Counted from the stretch's first letter, positions 8,391 to 16,832 are shown. The stretch: 35,701 nt of DNA from JAEUNJ01 sp052035955 (GCA_052035955.1 JBPOHD010000116.1:1-35701); one strand, 5' to 3'. Numbers and translations are program-made. Notes: generated by a model from the sequence alone, not told the origin.

Positions 8391-8905
8391 GGAGAGTCCT
8401 TTCGATTGTCGCCTGTGCCCTGCTGTCCGCCTGCGGCGGCGAGGAACACCAGGACCTGAAGATGTGGATGAAGGAATCCACGAAGGATCTGCGCGGGCGG
8501 GTACCGCCGCTGCCCGAGATCAAGGCCTTCCCCGCCGTGTCCTACGAGGCGATGGATCTGGTCGATCCGTTCAAGCCCCAGAAGATAGAACCGGAGAAGA
8601 AGGGGTCCGGCGGCGGCATCAAGCCCGACCTCGATCGCCGCAAGGAGCCCCTGGAAGCGTTCCCGCTGGAGTCGCTGAAGATGGTTGGCGTGCTCCAGAG
8701 GGACAAGATGATTCATGCCGTCGTGCTCGCCGGGAAGGCGGTGCACCAAGTCAAGATCGGAAACTACATGGGCCAGAACTTCGGCATCATCACCAACATC
8801 ACCGAAAGCGATATCCAGCTCAGGGAGCTGGTCCAGGACGCCGTCGGCGATTGGGTGGAAAGAACCAGCAGCCTGCAATTGCAGGAACAGGAGGTGAGGA
8901 AATGA
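8387..8905 (+). CDS. pilP: Type IV pilus pilotin-like lipoprotein PilP
   Basis: A 172-residue inner-membrane lipoprotein that joins PilNO to the secretin PilQ across the periplasm. The signal peptide ends in a lipobox (LLSAC, Cys16). An extended Pro/Lys-rich linker follows (about 40-85, DPFKPQKIEPEKK), then the beta-sandwich domain with LESLKMVGVL, VLAGKAVHQVKIGNYMGQNF and ITESDIQLRELV, hallmark PilP sequences. The start at 8387 is set by the lipobox and by the ATGA overlap with pilO; the 3' end overlaps pilQ (ATGA). Confidence 0.95.
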   Translation: MRRVLSIVACALLSACGGEEHQDLKMWMKESTKDLRGRVPPLPEIKAFPAVSYEAMDLVDPFKPQKIEPEKKGSGGGIKPDLDRRKEPLEAFPLESLKMVGVLQRDKMIHAVVLAGKAVHQVKIGNYMGQNFGIITNITESDIQLRELVQDAVGDWVERTSSLQLQEQEVRK

Positions 8906-11052
8906 AATCGGTCGGTGTCTTCTTGCGGGCAATGGTGCTGGGCCTGTCCTTCGCGACGGCCGTCGGGTCCGCCGCCGCCCAACCGGCCGCCGATGCGGCT
9001 GCAACCTCCAATTCGATCGAGAACCTGCAGGTGAGCCAGCAGGGTGCCAACACCGTCATCAAGGTGTCGCTGCGGCAGATGCCCTCGGGCACCCCGGCCA
9101 GCTACAGCACCGCCAACCCGGCGCGGATCTTCTTCGATTTCCCCAGCACTGCCAACGGGCTGGGCAGAAGCGCCCAGCAGGTCAACGAGGGCGACCTGCG
9201 GAGCTTCAATATCGTCCAGGTCGGCGATCGCACCCGGCTGGTCCTCAACCTGCGCAAGCTCACCACCTTCGAGACTCGCACGGACGACAAGGCCCTGTTC
9301 ATCACCCTGGCCGGTGCTCCCGTGGCGGAACAGGCCGGCGGGCCCGTCGTTTCCCATTTCGCCGAGGTGAAGGCCCAGGACGTGCCCCAATCGGTGCGTG
9401 ACGTGAACTTCCGCCGTGGCAAGGCGGGCGAGGCGCGAATCACGGTCGATCTCTCGTCGCCGAACGTCGGCATCGACATCCGCCAGCAGGGGTCCACCCT
9501 GATCGTCGATTTCCTCAAGGCCTCCTTGCCGGAGCACCTGCGCAAGCGGCTCGACGTCACCGATTTCGCCACGCCCGTGACGACGGTCAACACCCTGGCC
9601 CAGGGCGAGAACACGCGCATGATCATCACCCCGAAGGGGCTCTGGGAGCACAACGCCTACCAGAGCGACAACCAGTTCGTGGTCGAGATCAAGCCGGTGA
9701 TCGAGAACCCCAACAAGCTCATCCAGGGGACGCGGGGCGGCTACCAGGGCGAGAAGCTGTCGCTCAACTTCCAGAACGTCGAGGTTCGCGCCGTCCTGCA
9801 GGTGATCGCCGACTTCACGAACTTCAACATCATCACCAGCGACACGGTGGGCGGCAACCTCACCCTGCGCCTCAAGGACGTGCCCTGGGACCAGGCCCTG
9901 GACATCATCCTCCAGGCCAAGGGCCTCGACATGCGCAAGAACGGCAACGTCATCTGGATCGCGCCGCGCGACGAACTGGCCGCCAAGGAGAAGCTGGAGC
10001 TCGAGTCGAAGATCCAGATCTCCGACCTCGAGCCGGTCCGGACGGAGAGCTTCCAGGTCAACTACCACAAGGCCAAGACCATCTTCGACTTCCTGAAGAA
10101 CAAGGACCAGACCGTGCTTTCGAAGCGCGGCTCGGTCATCGTGGACGAGCGCAGCAACAAGCTGTTCGCCACCGACACGCCCAGTCGGCTCGACGAGTTG
10201 AGGCGGCTGCTGTCGGAGATCGACGTGCCCGTCAGGCAGGTGCTGATCGAGGCGCGCATCGTCGAGGCCTCGGACAGCTTCGCCAAGAACCTGGGCGCCC
10301 GATTGGGCATCCACGACTACCGGGGCGCCACCGACGGCCACCGGGTGATCGGCGGCAACAGCCCGCGTTTCAACATCGGCGGCAAGATCACCGACACCGG
10401 CTTCCATACCGGCCAGACCTCCACCAACCCGGACTTCCTGAAGGATGCCCACAGCGTCAACCTTCCGGCGGCCGGCATCGGCACGGCCCAGGTCGGCGCC
10501 TTTTCCTTCATCCTCTTCAACAGCGCCAAGAGCCAGTTCCTCAATCTCGAACTCTCGGCCCTGGAGGCGGACGGCAAGGGCAAGATCGTCTCCAGCCCGC
10601 GGGTCGTCACCGCGGACCAGGTCGAGGCCCTTATCGAGCAGGGAACGGAAATCCCCTACCAGCAGGCCACCAGTTCCGGCGCCACCAGCGTCGCCTTCCG
10701 GAAGGCCAGCCTGGCGCTCAAGGTCAAACCGCAGATCACGCCCGACGGCCGCATCATGATGTCCCTGGACATCAACAAGGACTCGCCCAACACGACCCTG
10801 TCCACCGGCTCCGGCGTCGCCATCGACACCAAGCACGTGAAGACCGACGTCCTGGTCGAGAACGGCGGCACGGTCGTGATCGGCGGCATCTACACCCAGG
10901 AGGAGCGCAACACCACCACCCGCATCCCCCTGTTCGGCGACCTGCCCTATGTCGGCTTCCTGTTCCGGAACAACGAACGGGTCGACAACCGCAGCGAACT
11001 GCTGGTGTTCATAACGCCGAAGATCGTCAGCGAAACCCTCAGCCTGCGCTGA
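8902..11052 (+). CDS. pilQ: Type IV pilus secretin PilQ
   Basis: The outer-membrane gate through which the type IVa pilus passes; 716 residues. A signal peptide ends at about residue 26 (VGSAAAQ). Two AMIN domains, known to bind peptidoglycan, lie at about 38-125 and 150-240, followed by an STN/N0 domain (about 285-355), a secretin N1 domain (about 382-460) and the secretin pore domain (about 520-713), including VVIGGIYTQEERNTTTRIP and LFGDLPYVGFLF. It is the last gene of the pil operon: the next gene converges on it nine bases after its stop. The aroK and aroB genes that often follow pilQ in proteobacteria are not here. Confidence 0.97.
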   Translation: MKSVGVFLRAMVLGLSFATAVGSAAAQPAADAAATSNSIENLQVSQQGANTVIKVSLRQMPSGTPASYSTANPARIFFDFPSTANGLGRSAQQVNEGDLRSFNIVQVGDRTRLVLNLRKLTTFETRTDDKALFITLAGAPVAEQAGGPVVSHFAEVKAQDVPQSVRDVNFRRGKAGEARITVDLSSPNVGIDIRQQGSTLIVDFLKASLPEHLRKRLDVTDFATPVTTVNTLAQGENTRMIITPKGLWEHNAYQSDNQFVVEIKPVIENPNKLIQGTRGGYQGEKLSLNFQNVEVRAVLQVIADFTNFNIITSDTVGGNLTLRLKDVPWDQALDIILQAKGLDMRKNGNVIWIAPRDELAAKEKLELESKIQISDLEPVRTESFQVNYHKAKTIFDFLKNKDQTVLSKRGSVIVDERSNKLFATDTPSRLDELRRLLSEIDVPVRQVLIEARIVEASDSFAKNLGARLGIHDYRGATDGHRVIGGNSPRFNIGGKITDTGFHTGQTSTNPDFLKDAHSVNLPAAGIGTAQVGAFSFILFNSAKSQFLNLELSALEADGKGKIVSSPRVVTADQVEALIEQGTEIPYQQATSSGATSVAFRKASLALKVKPQITPDGRIMMSLDINKDSPNTTLSTGSGVAIDTKHVKTDVLVENGGTVVIGGIYTQEERNTTTRIPLFGDLPYVGFLFRNNERVDNRSELLVFITPKIVSETLSLR

Positions 11053-11061
11053 CCGCCTCGC

Positions 11062-11850
11062 CTATCGGGACAGCAGCGCCCGCAGTTCCGAGGCACCGAA
11101 GCCCGCCGCCAGGCGGGCTTCCTCGTTGACGGGGGCCTGGGGCCTGGGCGCGCCGTATTCGTCGATCAGGCGCCGGTAGGTGGCCTCCGGCTCGACGCCC
11201 TCCTGGGCGCACAGGTGGCGGAACCACTTGTCGCCGAGCGCCACGTGGCCGACCTCGTCGGCCAGGATCACGTCCAGGAGCCGGGCCGCCCCCGGGTCTC
11301 CGGCCCGTTCCAGCTTGCGCTGGATGGGGGGTGTCGCGTCCAGGCCCCGGGCCTCCAGCAGCCTCGGCACCAGGGCCATCCGCGCCAGCGGGTCCCCGGC
11401 GGTCCTGATTGCCATCTGCCAGAGCCCGTCATGGGCCGGAAAGTCCCCGTAGTCGAATCCGAGGGTCCGCAAATGCCCGCGCAGCATCGTGAAATGCCGG
11501 CCCTCCTCGTCGGCCACCGAGAGCCAGTCCAGGCAATAGGCCGGCGGCAGGCCGCGGAAGCGCCAGGCATGGTCGAGGGCGAGGTTGATGGCCGTGAATT
11601 CGATGTGGGCGACCGCGTGGATCAGGGACGCGCGACCCTCGACGGTCCCCAGGGCGCGCCGGGGCACCTCCCGGGGGGCCACCAGGACGGGGCGCGCCGG
11701 ACGGCCGCACACCGGCAGGCCCGGTGGCGGAAGGCCGGCGGGCTCCTTCCAGCCCGTCGGCCACTCGGCCCGCAACCGGGCCACCGCCGCCACTTTTCGA
11801 TCGGGGTCGTCTGCGAGCAGGGCTTGTTCCAGGGCGCGGAAGGGGTCCAT
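11062..11850 (-). CDS. DUF455 family ferritin-like protein
   Basis: A 262-residue protein of the DUF455 family, which has a ferritin-like four-helix fold. Candidate metal ligands are arranged as in such folds: Glu/His in AVAHIEFTAINLALDHAWRF, ADEEGRHF, and LADEVGHVALGDKWF. The function is not established; no catalytic role should be assumed. I chose the ATG at 11850 because the protein from there (MDPFRALEQALL) looks complete and a longer reading would run into the divergent sigma-factor gene. There is no strong ribosome binding site. It converges on pilQ with only nine bases between, and is divergent from the ECF sigma factor. Confidence 0.85.
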   Translation of the reverse strand: MDPFRALEQALLADDPDRKVAAVARLRAEWPTGWKEPAGLPPPGLPVCGRPARPVLVAPREVPRRALGTVEGRASLIHAVAHIEFTAINLALDHAWRFRGLPPAYCLDWLSVADEEGRHFTMLRGHLRTLGFDYGDFPAHDGLWQMAIRTAGDPLARMALVPRLLEARGLDATPPIQRKLERAGDPGAARLLDVILADEVGHVALGDKWFRHLCAQEGVEPEATYRRLIDEYGAPRPQAPVNEEARLAAGFGASELRALLSR

Positions 11851-11913
11851 GGCGGCGGCGTTTGGCGGATTTCGCGAGGCCGGGAATAATCGGCCCTTTG
11901 CCCGCGTTTGTCG

Positions 11914-12420
11914 ATGGCCATGGAACCCGCCGCCCTTGCCAACCACATCCCCTCCCTGCGTCGTTACGCCCGCGCCCTGACCGGCGATACCCAGCGGGCG
12001 GACGACCTGGTCCAGGACACCCTGGAGCGGGCCCTGCGCAAGAGCGCCCTGTGGCGGGCCGGGTCGGACCTTCGAGCCTGGCTGTTCGCCATCATGCACA
12101 ACCTGCGCATCAACGACCTGCGCGCCGACAAGGGCCTGTCCTTCCCTGGCGAGGACGCCCTTCCGGAACTGGCGGCACCGCCGACCCAGCAGGACCGGCT
12201 CGCCCTGCGGGACCTGGACCGGGCCCTCGGACGCCTGCCGGTCGAGCAGCGCGAGGTGCTCCTGCTGGTGGGCCTGGAGGACTTGTCCTACGCCGAGGTG
12301 GCGAAGGTTCTCGACGTGCCCATCGGCACCGTCATGTCGCGCCTGTCCCGGGGCCGGGAGCGCCTGCGCGGTCTCCTAGAAGGCGGCGCCGACGGCGCCT
12401 CCCTGAAAGTCGTCAAATGA
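11914..12420 (+). CDS. ECF-type RNA polymerase sigma factor (sigma-70 family)
   Basis: A 168-residue alternative sigma factor containing only region 2 (about 10-75: PSLRRYARALTGD, ADDLVQDTLERAL, LRAWLFAIMHNLRINDLR) and region 4 (about 105-155: LPVEQREVLLLVGLEDLSYAEVA and a helix-turn-helix with VPIGTVMSRLSRGRERL). It should direct RNA polymerase to a small stress regulon. Possible starts are TTG 11908, ATG 11914 and ATG 11920; none has a clear ribosome binding site. The stop overlaps the next ORF (ATGA), a membrane protein that is almost certainly its anti-sigma factor, and msrPQ follow in the same direction. Confidence 0.93.
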   Translation: MAMEPAALANHIPSLRRYARALTGDTQRADDLVQDTLERALRKSALWRAGSDLRAWLFAIMHNLRINDLRADKGLSFPGEDALPELAAPPTQQDRLALRDLDRALGRLPVEQREVLLLVGLEDLSYAEVAKVLDVPIGTVMSRLSRGRERLRGLLEGGADGASLKVVK

Positions 12421-13196
12421 ACGCACCGATCAACGAAGCCGACCTCCACGCCTGGGCAGACGGGCAACTGGACGCGGACCGCCGCGCCCAGGTCGAAGCC
12501 TGGCTGGCCGGCCATCCCGAGGCCCGTGACGTCGCCGAATCCTGGCGCGGGCAGAACATGGCCCTTCACCGGGCCTACGACCATGTCCTCGACCAGCCGG
12601 TGCCGACCCGCCTGCTGGAAACGGTCCGGCGACCGCGGGGCTGGCTGCCCCGCTTTTCAACCTTGCGCGCCGCCGCCGCCGTGGGTTGGCTCGTCCTTGG
12701 CACACTGGCCGGCTACATTGCCGGCCGGCACGGCGAGGAGGCGACGCCCGTTGCCGCCCTGCCCCGCCAGGCCGCCCTCGCCCACCTCGTCTATTCACCC
12801 GAGGTCCGCCACCCGGTGGAGGTAGGGGCCGACCAGGAAGCGCACCTGGCGGCCTGGCTGTCCAAGCGATTGGGGGCGCCCCTCAAGCCGCCTGCCCTCG
12901 GCGAGGCCGGATATGCCCTGGTCGGCGGCCGCCTGCTGCCCGGCGATGACGCCAGGGGCGGGGGGGCGGTGGCCCAGTTCATGTACCAGGATGGCAAGGC
13001 AAGGCGCCTGACCCTCTACGTGCGCAACGACACGGCGGGACGCGGCGGCGACGTCGCCTTCCGCTTCGCCCAGGAGGGAAAGGTCGGCGTGTTTTACTGG
13101 ATCGACGGGCCTTTCGGCTATGCCCTTTCCGGTGAAATGGCCAGGCAGGAACTGCTCGAAGTGGCGACGGTCGTGTATAAGCAGGCAAAGCCGTAA
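12417..13196 (+). CDS. Membrane anti-sigma factor for the adjacent ECF sigma
   Basis: A 259-residue protein with an N-terminal cytoplasmic domain of the anti-sigma type (NEADLHAWADGQLDADRRAQ, a typical 'ADG.L' helix), a single membrane helix at about 88-105 (AAAAVGWLVLGTLAGYIAG), and a periplasmic domain of about 150 residues. It contains no cysteine at all, so it is not a zinc-containing (ZAS) anti-sigma and cannot sense through thiols. It is coupled to the sigma gene (ATGA) and followed 29 bases later by msrP. Most likely it holds the sigma factor at the membrane and releases it when the periplasmic domain senses a signal; the signal is unknown. Confidence 0.85.
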   Translation: MNAPINEADLHAWADGQLDADRRAQVEAWLAGHPEARDVAESWRGQNMALHRAYDHVLDQPVPTRLLETVRRPRGWLPRFSTLRAAAAVGWLVLGTLAGYIAGRHGEEATPVAALPRQAALAHLVYSPEVRHPVEVGADQEAHLAAWLSKRLGAPLKPPALGEAGYALVGGRLLPGDDARGGGAVAQFMYQDGKARRLTLYVRNDTAGRGGDVAFRFAQEGKVGVFYWIDGPFGYALSGEMARQELLEVATVVYKQAKP

Positions 13197-13225
13197 GTTT
13201 CGCCCTGCTGCGGCGACCAAACCGC

Positions 13226-14182
13226 ATGCTGATCAAACGCCCCGACCCCATTTCCCCCTCCGAGATCACTGCCCCCGGGATCTACGCGACTCGCCGGGAC
13301 TTCCTCCGCCTTTCCATCGGTGCCGGACTGCTGTCGATCGGCAGCCTGCAAACGCAACCGGCGCGAGGCGTGCCGCCGGCCGGCGAGCGCCTCGCCGTGG
13401 CCAGCCGAAGCGATTTCGCCTCCCTCGAGAAGCCCTCGGACCTCGAGGACGTTTCGAGCTACGGGAATTTCATCGAGTTCTCCTACGACAAGGAGACCGC
13501 GATGGCCATGGCCAACCGGCGCCTGCGCCTGCGGCCATGGACGGTGCGCATCGAAGGCCTGGTGCGGCAGCCGAAGACCCTGGCCATCGAGGACATCCTT
13601 CGGCTCGCCCCCCTGGAAGAACGGGTCTATCGCCACCGCTGCGTCGAGGGCTGGAGCATGGTCATTCCCTGGGTGGGCTTTCCCCTCGCCACCCTGCTCC
13701 GCCAGGTGGAGCCCCTGGGCAGCGCCAAATACGTCGAACTGGTGACGGCCACCCAGCCGGACACCATGCCCAACCTGCGTTCGCGGCAGGTCGAATGGCC
13801 CTACGTCGAGGGCCTGCGCCTGGACGAGGCCATGCACCCGCTCACCCTGGCTGCGGTCGGCATGTACGGCCAGGCCATGCCCGGCGCCAACGGGGCGCCG
13901 CTGCGCCTGGTCGTGCCCTGGAAATACGGCTACAAGGGCGCCAAGTCCGTCCATGCCATCCGTTTCGTCGAGCACGAGCCGGCCACCTTCTGGAACAAGG
14001 CGCAACCCGAGGAATACGGCTTCTACGCCAATGTCAATCCCGAGGTGGACCATCCGCGCTGGAGCCAGGCCCGGGAAAGGCGGATCGGCGAGTTCTTCAA
14101 GCGCAAGACCCTGCCCTACAATGGCTATGCCGACCAGGTGGGCCAGCTCTACGCCGGCATGGACCTGCGGAAGCACTACTGA
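13226..14182 (+). CDS. msrP: Periplasmic protein-methionine-sulfoxide reductase catalytic subunit MsrP (YedY)
   Basis: A 318-residue molybdopterin enzyme that reduces methionine sulfoxide in periplasmic proteins, rescuing them after attack by hypochlorite and other oxidants. A twin-arginine signal is clear (ATRRDFLRL, Arg23-Arg24), as needed for export of the folded cofactor enzyme. The sulfite-oxidase fold shows the molybdenum-ligand cysteine in YRHRCVEGWSMVIPW (Cys139) and VPWKYGYKGAKSV. The stop overlaps the msrQ ATG (TGATG). It lies 29 bases behind the anti-sigma gene with no obvious promoter between, so it is probably in the same transcript as the sigma/anti-sigma pair. Confidence 0.97.
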   Translation: MLIKRPDPISPSEITAPGIYATRRDFLRLSIGAGLLSIGSLQTQPARGVPPAGERLAVASRSDFASLEKPSDLEDVSSYGNFIEFSYDKETAMAMANRRLRLRPWTVRIEGLVRQPKTLAIEDILRLAPLEERVYRHRCVEGWSMVIPWVGFPLATLLRQVEPLGSAKYVELVTATQPDTMPNLRSRQVEWPYVEGLRLDEAMHPLTLAAVGMYGQAMPGANGAPLRLVVPWKYGYKGAKSVHAIRFVEHEPATFWNKAQPEEYGFYANVNPEVDHPRWSQARERRIGEFFKRKTLPYNGYADQVGQLYAGMDLRKHY

Positions 14183-14859
14183 TGCGCCGCTTCGAAGTCC
14201 TGACCGACCGCCAGCTGGCCGGCCTGAAGACGGTCCTGTTCCTCCTTGCCCTGGTGCCGGCCGGGCGCCTGGCCTGGGGCGCCTGGCAGGGCACCCTGGG
14301 TGCCAACCCGATCGAGGCGGTGACCCGGGGGCTCGGCGACTGGGCGCTCAACATGCTCCTCGTCACCCTCTGCGTCACGCCGCTGCGCAAGCTGAGCGGC
14401 TGGGTGTGGCTGGCCCGCCTGCGCCGCATGCTCGGCCTCTACGCCTTCTTCTACGCCCTGCTGCACGTCACCAGCTACGTCTGGTTCGACCAGTTCTTCG
14501 ACTGGGGCGAAATCGCCCGCGACATCCTCAAGCGGCCCTTCATCACCGCCGGCTTCGCCGCCTTCGCGATCATGGCATCGCTCGCCGCCACGTCGAGCCA
14601 TGCCATGGTGCGTCGCCTCGGCGGCCGGCGCTGGCGCGAGCTGCATCGCGCCGTCTACGCCCTGGTCGTGATCGCCGTCGTCCATTACGCCTGGATGGTG
14701 AAGAAGGACCTCACCCTTCCCGTCCTGTACGGCGCCGCCGTCGCCGCGCTCCTCGGCGTGCGCGCCTGGTGGCGCTGGCAGGAACGGCAGCGGCAGCTCG
14801 CCGGCGCCTACCTGCGGCAGCCGAAGGGCAAGGTGATTCCGATCGCCGTGAAGCGCTGA
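14182..14859 (+). CDS. msrQ: Heme-binding membrane subunit MsrQ (YedZ)
   Basis: A 225-residue inner-membrane heme b protein that passes electrons from the quinone pool/flavin reductase to MsrP. It has about six membrane helices; histidines in YALLHVTSYVWF, SSHAM and LHRAVYALVVIAVVHYAW are positioned as heme ligands of the ferric-reductase-like fold. PLRKLSGW and LARLRRMLGLYAFFYALLH are family signatures. It is translated directly after msrP with a one-base overlap. Confidence 0.96.
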   Translation: MRRFEVLTDRQLAGLKTVLFLLALVPAGRLAWGAWQGTLGANPIEAVTRGLGDWALNMLLVTLCVTPLRKLSGWVWLARLRRMLGLYAFFYALLHVTSYVWFDQFFDWGEIARDILKRPFITAGFAAFAIMASLAATSSHAMVRRLGGRRWRELHRAVYALVVIAVVHYAWMVKKDLTLPVLYGAAVAALLGVRAWWRWQERQRQLAGAYLRQPKGKVIPIAVKR

Positions 14860-14896
14860 CCTGCGCCCGGGAGGGGCGGTCGGGGCCGTCCCGGTC

Positions 14897-15049
14897 TCAG
14901 GCCTCGCCGCCCTCGCGGCGCCAGCGCGCCTTGCCCGCCGCCCGGGAAAGCCGCTTGTCGCGCCGCTGGTGGGCGCCGCCCTTCTTCATGATCGGTGCCA
15001 CCGCCACCGGGTTGCGCGGCCTGGCCGGCCGCCGCTTGGCCTGCTTCAT
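14897..15049 (-). CDS. Small basic protein coupled to bioC, function unknown
   Basis: A 50-residue, strongly basic ORF (MKQAKRRPARPRNPVAVAPI, then MKKGGAHQRRDKRLSRAAGK and a short Arg-rich end). The ATG overlaps the bioC stop by four bases (ATGA), the same junction used by other operons here, which argues that it is translated. It has no membrane segment and no cysteine. I recall similar small 'RNPVA...KKGGAH' proteins in betaproteobacteria but cannot confirm this and give it no function. A nucleic-acid or ribosome association would fit the charge but is only a guess. Confidence 0.6.
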   Translation of the reverse strand: MKQAKRRPARPRNPVAVAPIMKKGGAHQRRDKRLSRAAGKARWRREGGEA

Positions 15050-15861
15050 GGCCGACGGAAGCGGACGATGGCGCGGCCGTCTTCGGCCACCGTCGGCTCG
15101 CCCTTCCAGGCATGGCCATAGACCACCTCGAAACGGGCCGGCAACAGCCCGTCCAGCCGCTCCCAGGCGGCGAACGCCCGGCGCCATTGGCGCCACGGCA
15201 GGCTGCCCAGCAGGCCGTCGCGCACCCCCAGGTGGCGCTGGTCGCGCAGGAAGTCGCGGGCCTTCCGGTAGGTCAGCATGACCATTTCCGTGTCCATCAC
15301 CGGGTCGGCGAAGCCGGCCCCGACCAGCATGTCGCCCAGGTCGTGCATGTCGATGAAACGACGCAGGGGCGGCGCCAGGCCGGCCCGCGCGCAGGCCGAT
15401 GCCAGTTCCTTCAGCGTGTCCGGGCCCAGGGTGGCGAACATCAGCAGGCCGCCCGTTTCCAGGACCCGGTGCAGCTCGCGGAAGGCCGGCTGGGGGTCGT
15501 CCAGCCATTGCAGCATCAGGTTGGACCACGCGAGGCCCAACGAACCGGCTTTCAGCGGCAGGGCCCGCACATCCCCATTGACCAGCCGCGGGCCGCGGCG
15601 GGCGATGCGCAGCAGGCGCGGCGTCCGCGCCCGCACCGCCCGCAGCATCGGGCGGGCGAAGTCGACCGCCAGGGGCAGGGCGCGGGGATAAAGCCGCATC
15701 AGTTCGCGGATGCCGTCGCCGGTGGCGCAGCCCACGTCCGCCACCCGCTGCGGCGCCAGCTTCACGTAGGCCAGGCGCTCGGCCATGCGTCGGCCGGTCT
15801 CCCGCGCCAGCGCCGCCGCCTCGTCGTAGGAGGCGGCGGCGCGGCCGAAGTCGGTCCGCAT
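15046..15861 (-). CDS. bioC: Malonyl-[acyl-carrier protein] O-methyltransferase BioC
   Basis: Methylates malonyl-ACP to disguise it as a fatty-acid primer, opening the pimeloyl branch of biotin synthesis. It has 271 residues with a class I SAM-binding domain: VADVGCATGDG (40-50), LAVDFARPML, NGDVRALPLKAGSLGLAWSN and LQWLDDP, the last a BioC-like stretch. The N-terminus FGRAAASYDEAA is the typical 'F..AA..Y...A' opening of BioC. The ATG overlaps the bioB stop by one base (TGATG); the stop overlaps the small basic ORF. Confidence 0.93.
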   Translation of the reverse strand: MRTDFGRAAASYDEAAALARETGRRMAERLAYVKLAPQRVADVGCATGDGIRELMRLYPRALPLAVDFARPMLRAVRARTPRLLRIARRGPRLVNGDVRALPLKAGSLGLAWSNLMLQWLDDPQPAFRELHRVLETGGLLMFATLGPDTLKELASACARAGLAPPLRRFIDMHDLGDMLVGAGFADPVMDTEMVMLTYRKARDFLRDQRHLGVRDGLLGSLPWRQWRRAFAAWERLDGLLPARFEVVYGHAWKGEPTVAEDGRAIVRFRRP

Positions 15862-16832
15862 CAGAAGGTGCGCATCCCCAGCCGGTCGAGCAGGGCGTCG
15901 TCCCGGGACGCCTCGGCGTTGCCGGCGGTCAGCAGCTTGTCGCCGTAGAAGATGGAGTTGGCGCCGGCCAGGAAGCACAGGGCCTGCAGTTCGTCGTTCA
16001 TGGCCTGGCGGCCCGCCGACAGGCGCACCAGGCTCCCCGGCATGGTGATGCGGGCGCAGGCGATGGTACGGACGAACTCGAAGGGGTCGAGGGGTGGCGC
16101 GTTGCCGAGCGGCGTGCCCGGGATGGGCACCAGCTCGTTGATCGGCACCGACTCGGGGGGCGGGTCCATGTTCGCCAGCTGCGCGATCAGGGTGGCCCGC
16201 ACGGGACGCGTCTCGCCCATGCCGACGATGCCGCCGCAGCAGATCTTGACGCCCGCATCGCGGACCTTTTCCAGGGTGTCGAAGCGGTCGGCCTGGCTGT
16301 GGGTGGTGATGACCTGGCCATAGAACTCGGCGCCCGTGTCCAGGTTGTGGTTGTAGTAGTCGAGGCCGGCGGCGGCCAGGCGCTCGGCCTGGCCTTCCTG
16401 CAGCATGCCCAGGGTGACGCAGGTTTCCAGGCCCAGTCCCTTGACGGCCCGGATCATCGCCTCCACCCGTTCCAGGTCCCGGTCCTTGGGGCCGCGCCAG
16501 GCCGCGCCCATGCAGAAGCGGCTGGCCCCCTTGTCCTTCGCCGCCTGGGCCGCGGCGACCACCTCGTCCACCTCCATCAGCGACTCCCGTTCCAGGCCGG
16601 TGCCATGGCGGGCCGACTGGGAGCAGTAGCCGCAATCCTCCGAACAGCCGCCGGTCTTGATGGAGAGGAGGGTGGAGCGCTGGATCGCGTTCGGATCGTG
16701 GTGGCGGCGGTGGATTTCCTGGGCCCGGAACAGGAGGTCGGCGAAGGGCAATTCGTAGAGGGCCAGGACCGAGGCGGCGGTCCAGGGGGCCGGCATGCCG
16801 GCGGGGACGGGGCGGGCGGTCGTGGTATGCAT
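15861..16832 (-). CDS. bioB: Biotin synthase
   Basis: A radical-SAM enzyme that inserts sulfur into dethiobiotin. The 323-residue protein has the [4Fe-4S] motif GGCSEDCGYC (Cys63, Cys67, Cys70), YYNHNLDT, ICCGGIVGMGE and NELVPIPGTPLG, all diagnostic. I chose the ATG at 16832; an in-frame ATG at 16892 would overlap the divergent comF gene and add a non-family leader. Only bioB and bioC of the pathway are here; bioF, bioH, bioA and bioD must lie elsewhere. Confidence 0.97.
   Translation of the reverse strand: MHTTTARPVPAGMPAPWTAASVLALYELPFADLLFRAQEIHRRHHDPNAIQRSTLLSIKTGGCSEDCGYCSQSARHGTGLERESLMEVDEVVAAAQAAKDKGASRFCMGAAWRGPKDRDLERVEAMIRAVKGLGLETCVTLGMLQEGQAERLAAAGLDYYNHNLDTGAEFYGQVITTHSQADRFDTLEKVRDAGVKICCGGIVGMGETRPVRATLIAQLANMDPPPESVPINELVPIPGTPLGNAPPLDPFEFVRTIACARITMPGSLVRLSAGRQAMNDELQALCFLAGANSIFYGDKLLTAGNAEASRDDALLDRLGMRTF

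Noticed and set aside
8764..10836. 690-codon open frame opposite pilQ
   Set aside because: Antisense shadow; pilQ has full secretin and AMIN signatures.
12417..12600. Zinc-containing (ZAS) anti-sigma domain
   Set aside because: No His-x3-Cys-x2-Cys; the protein contains no cysteine at all.
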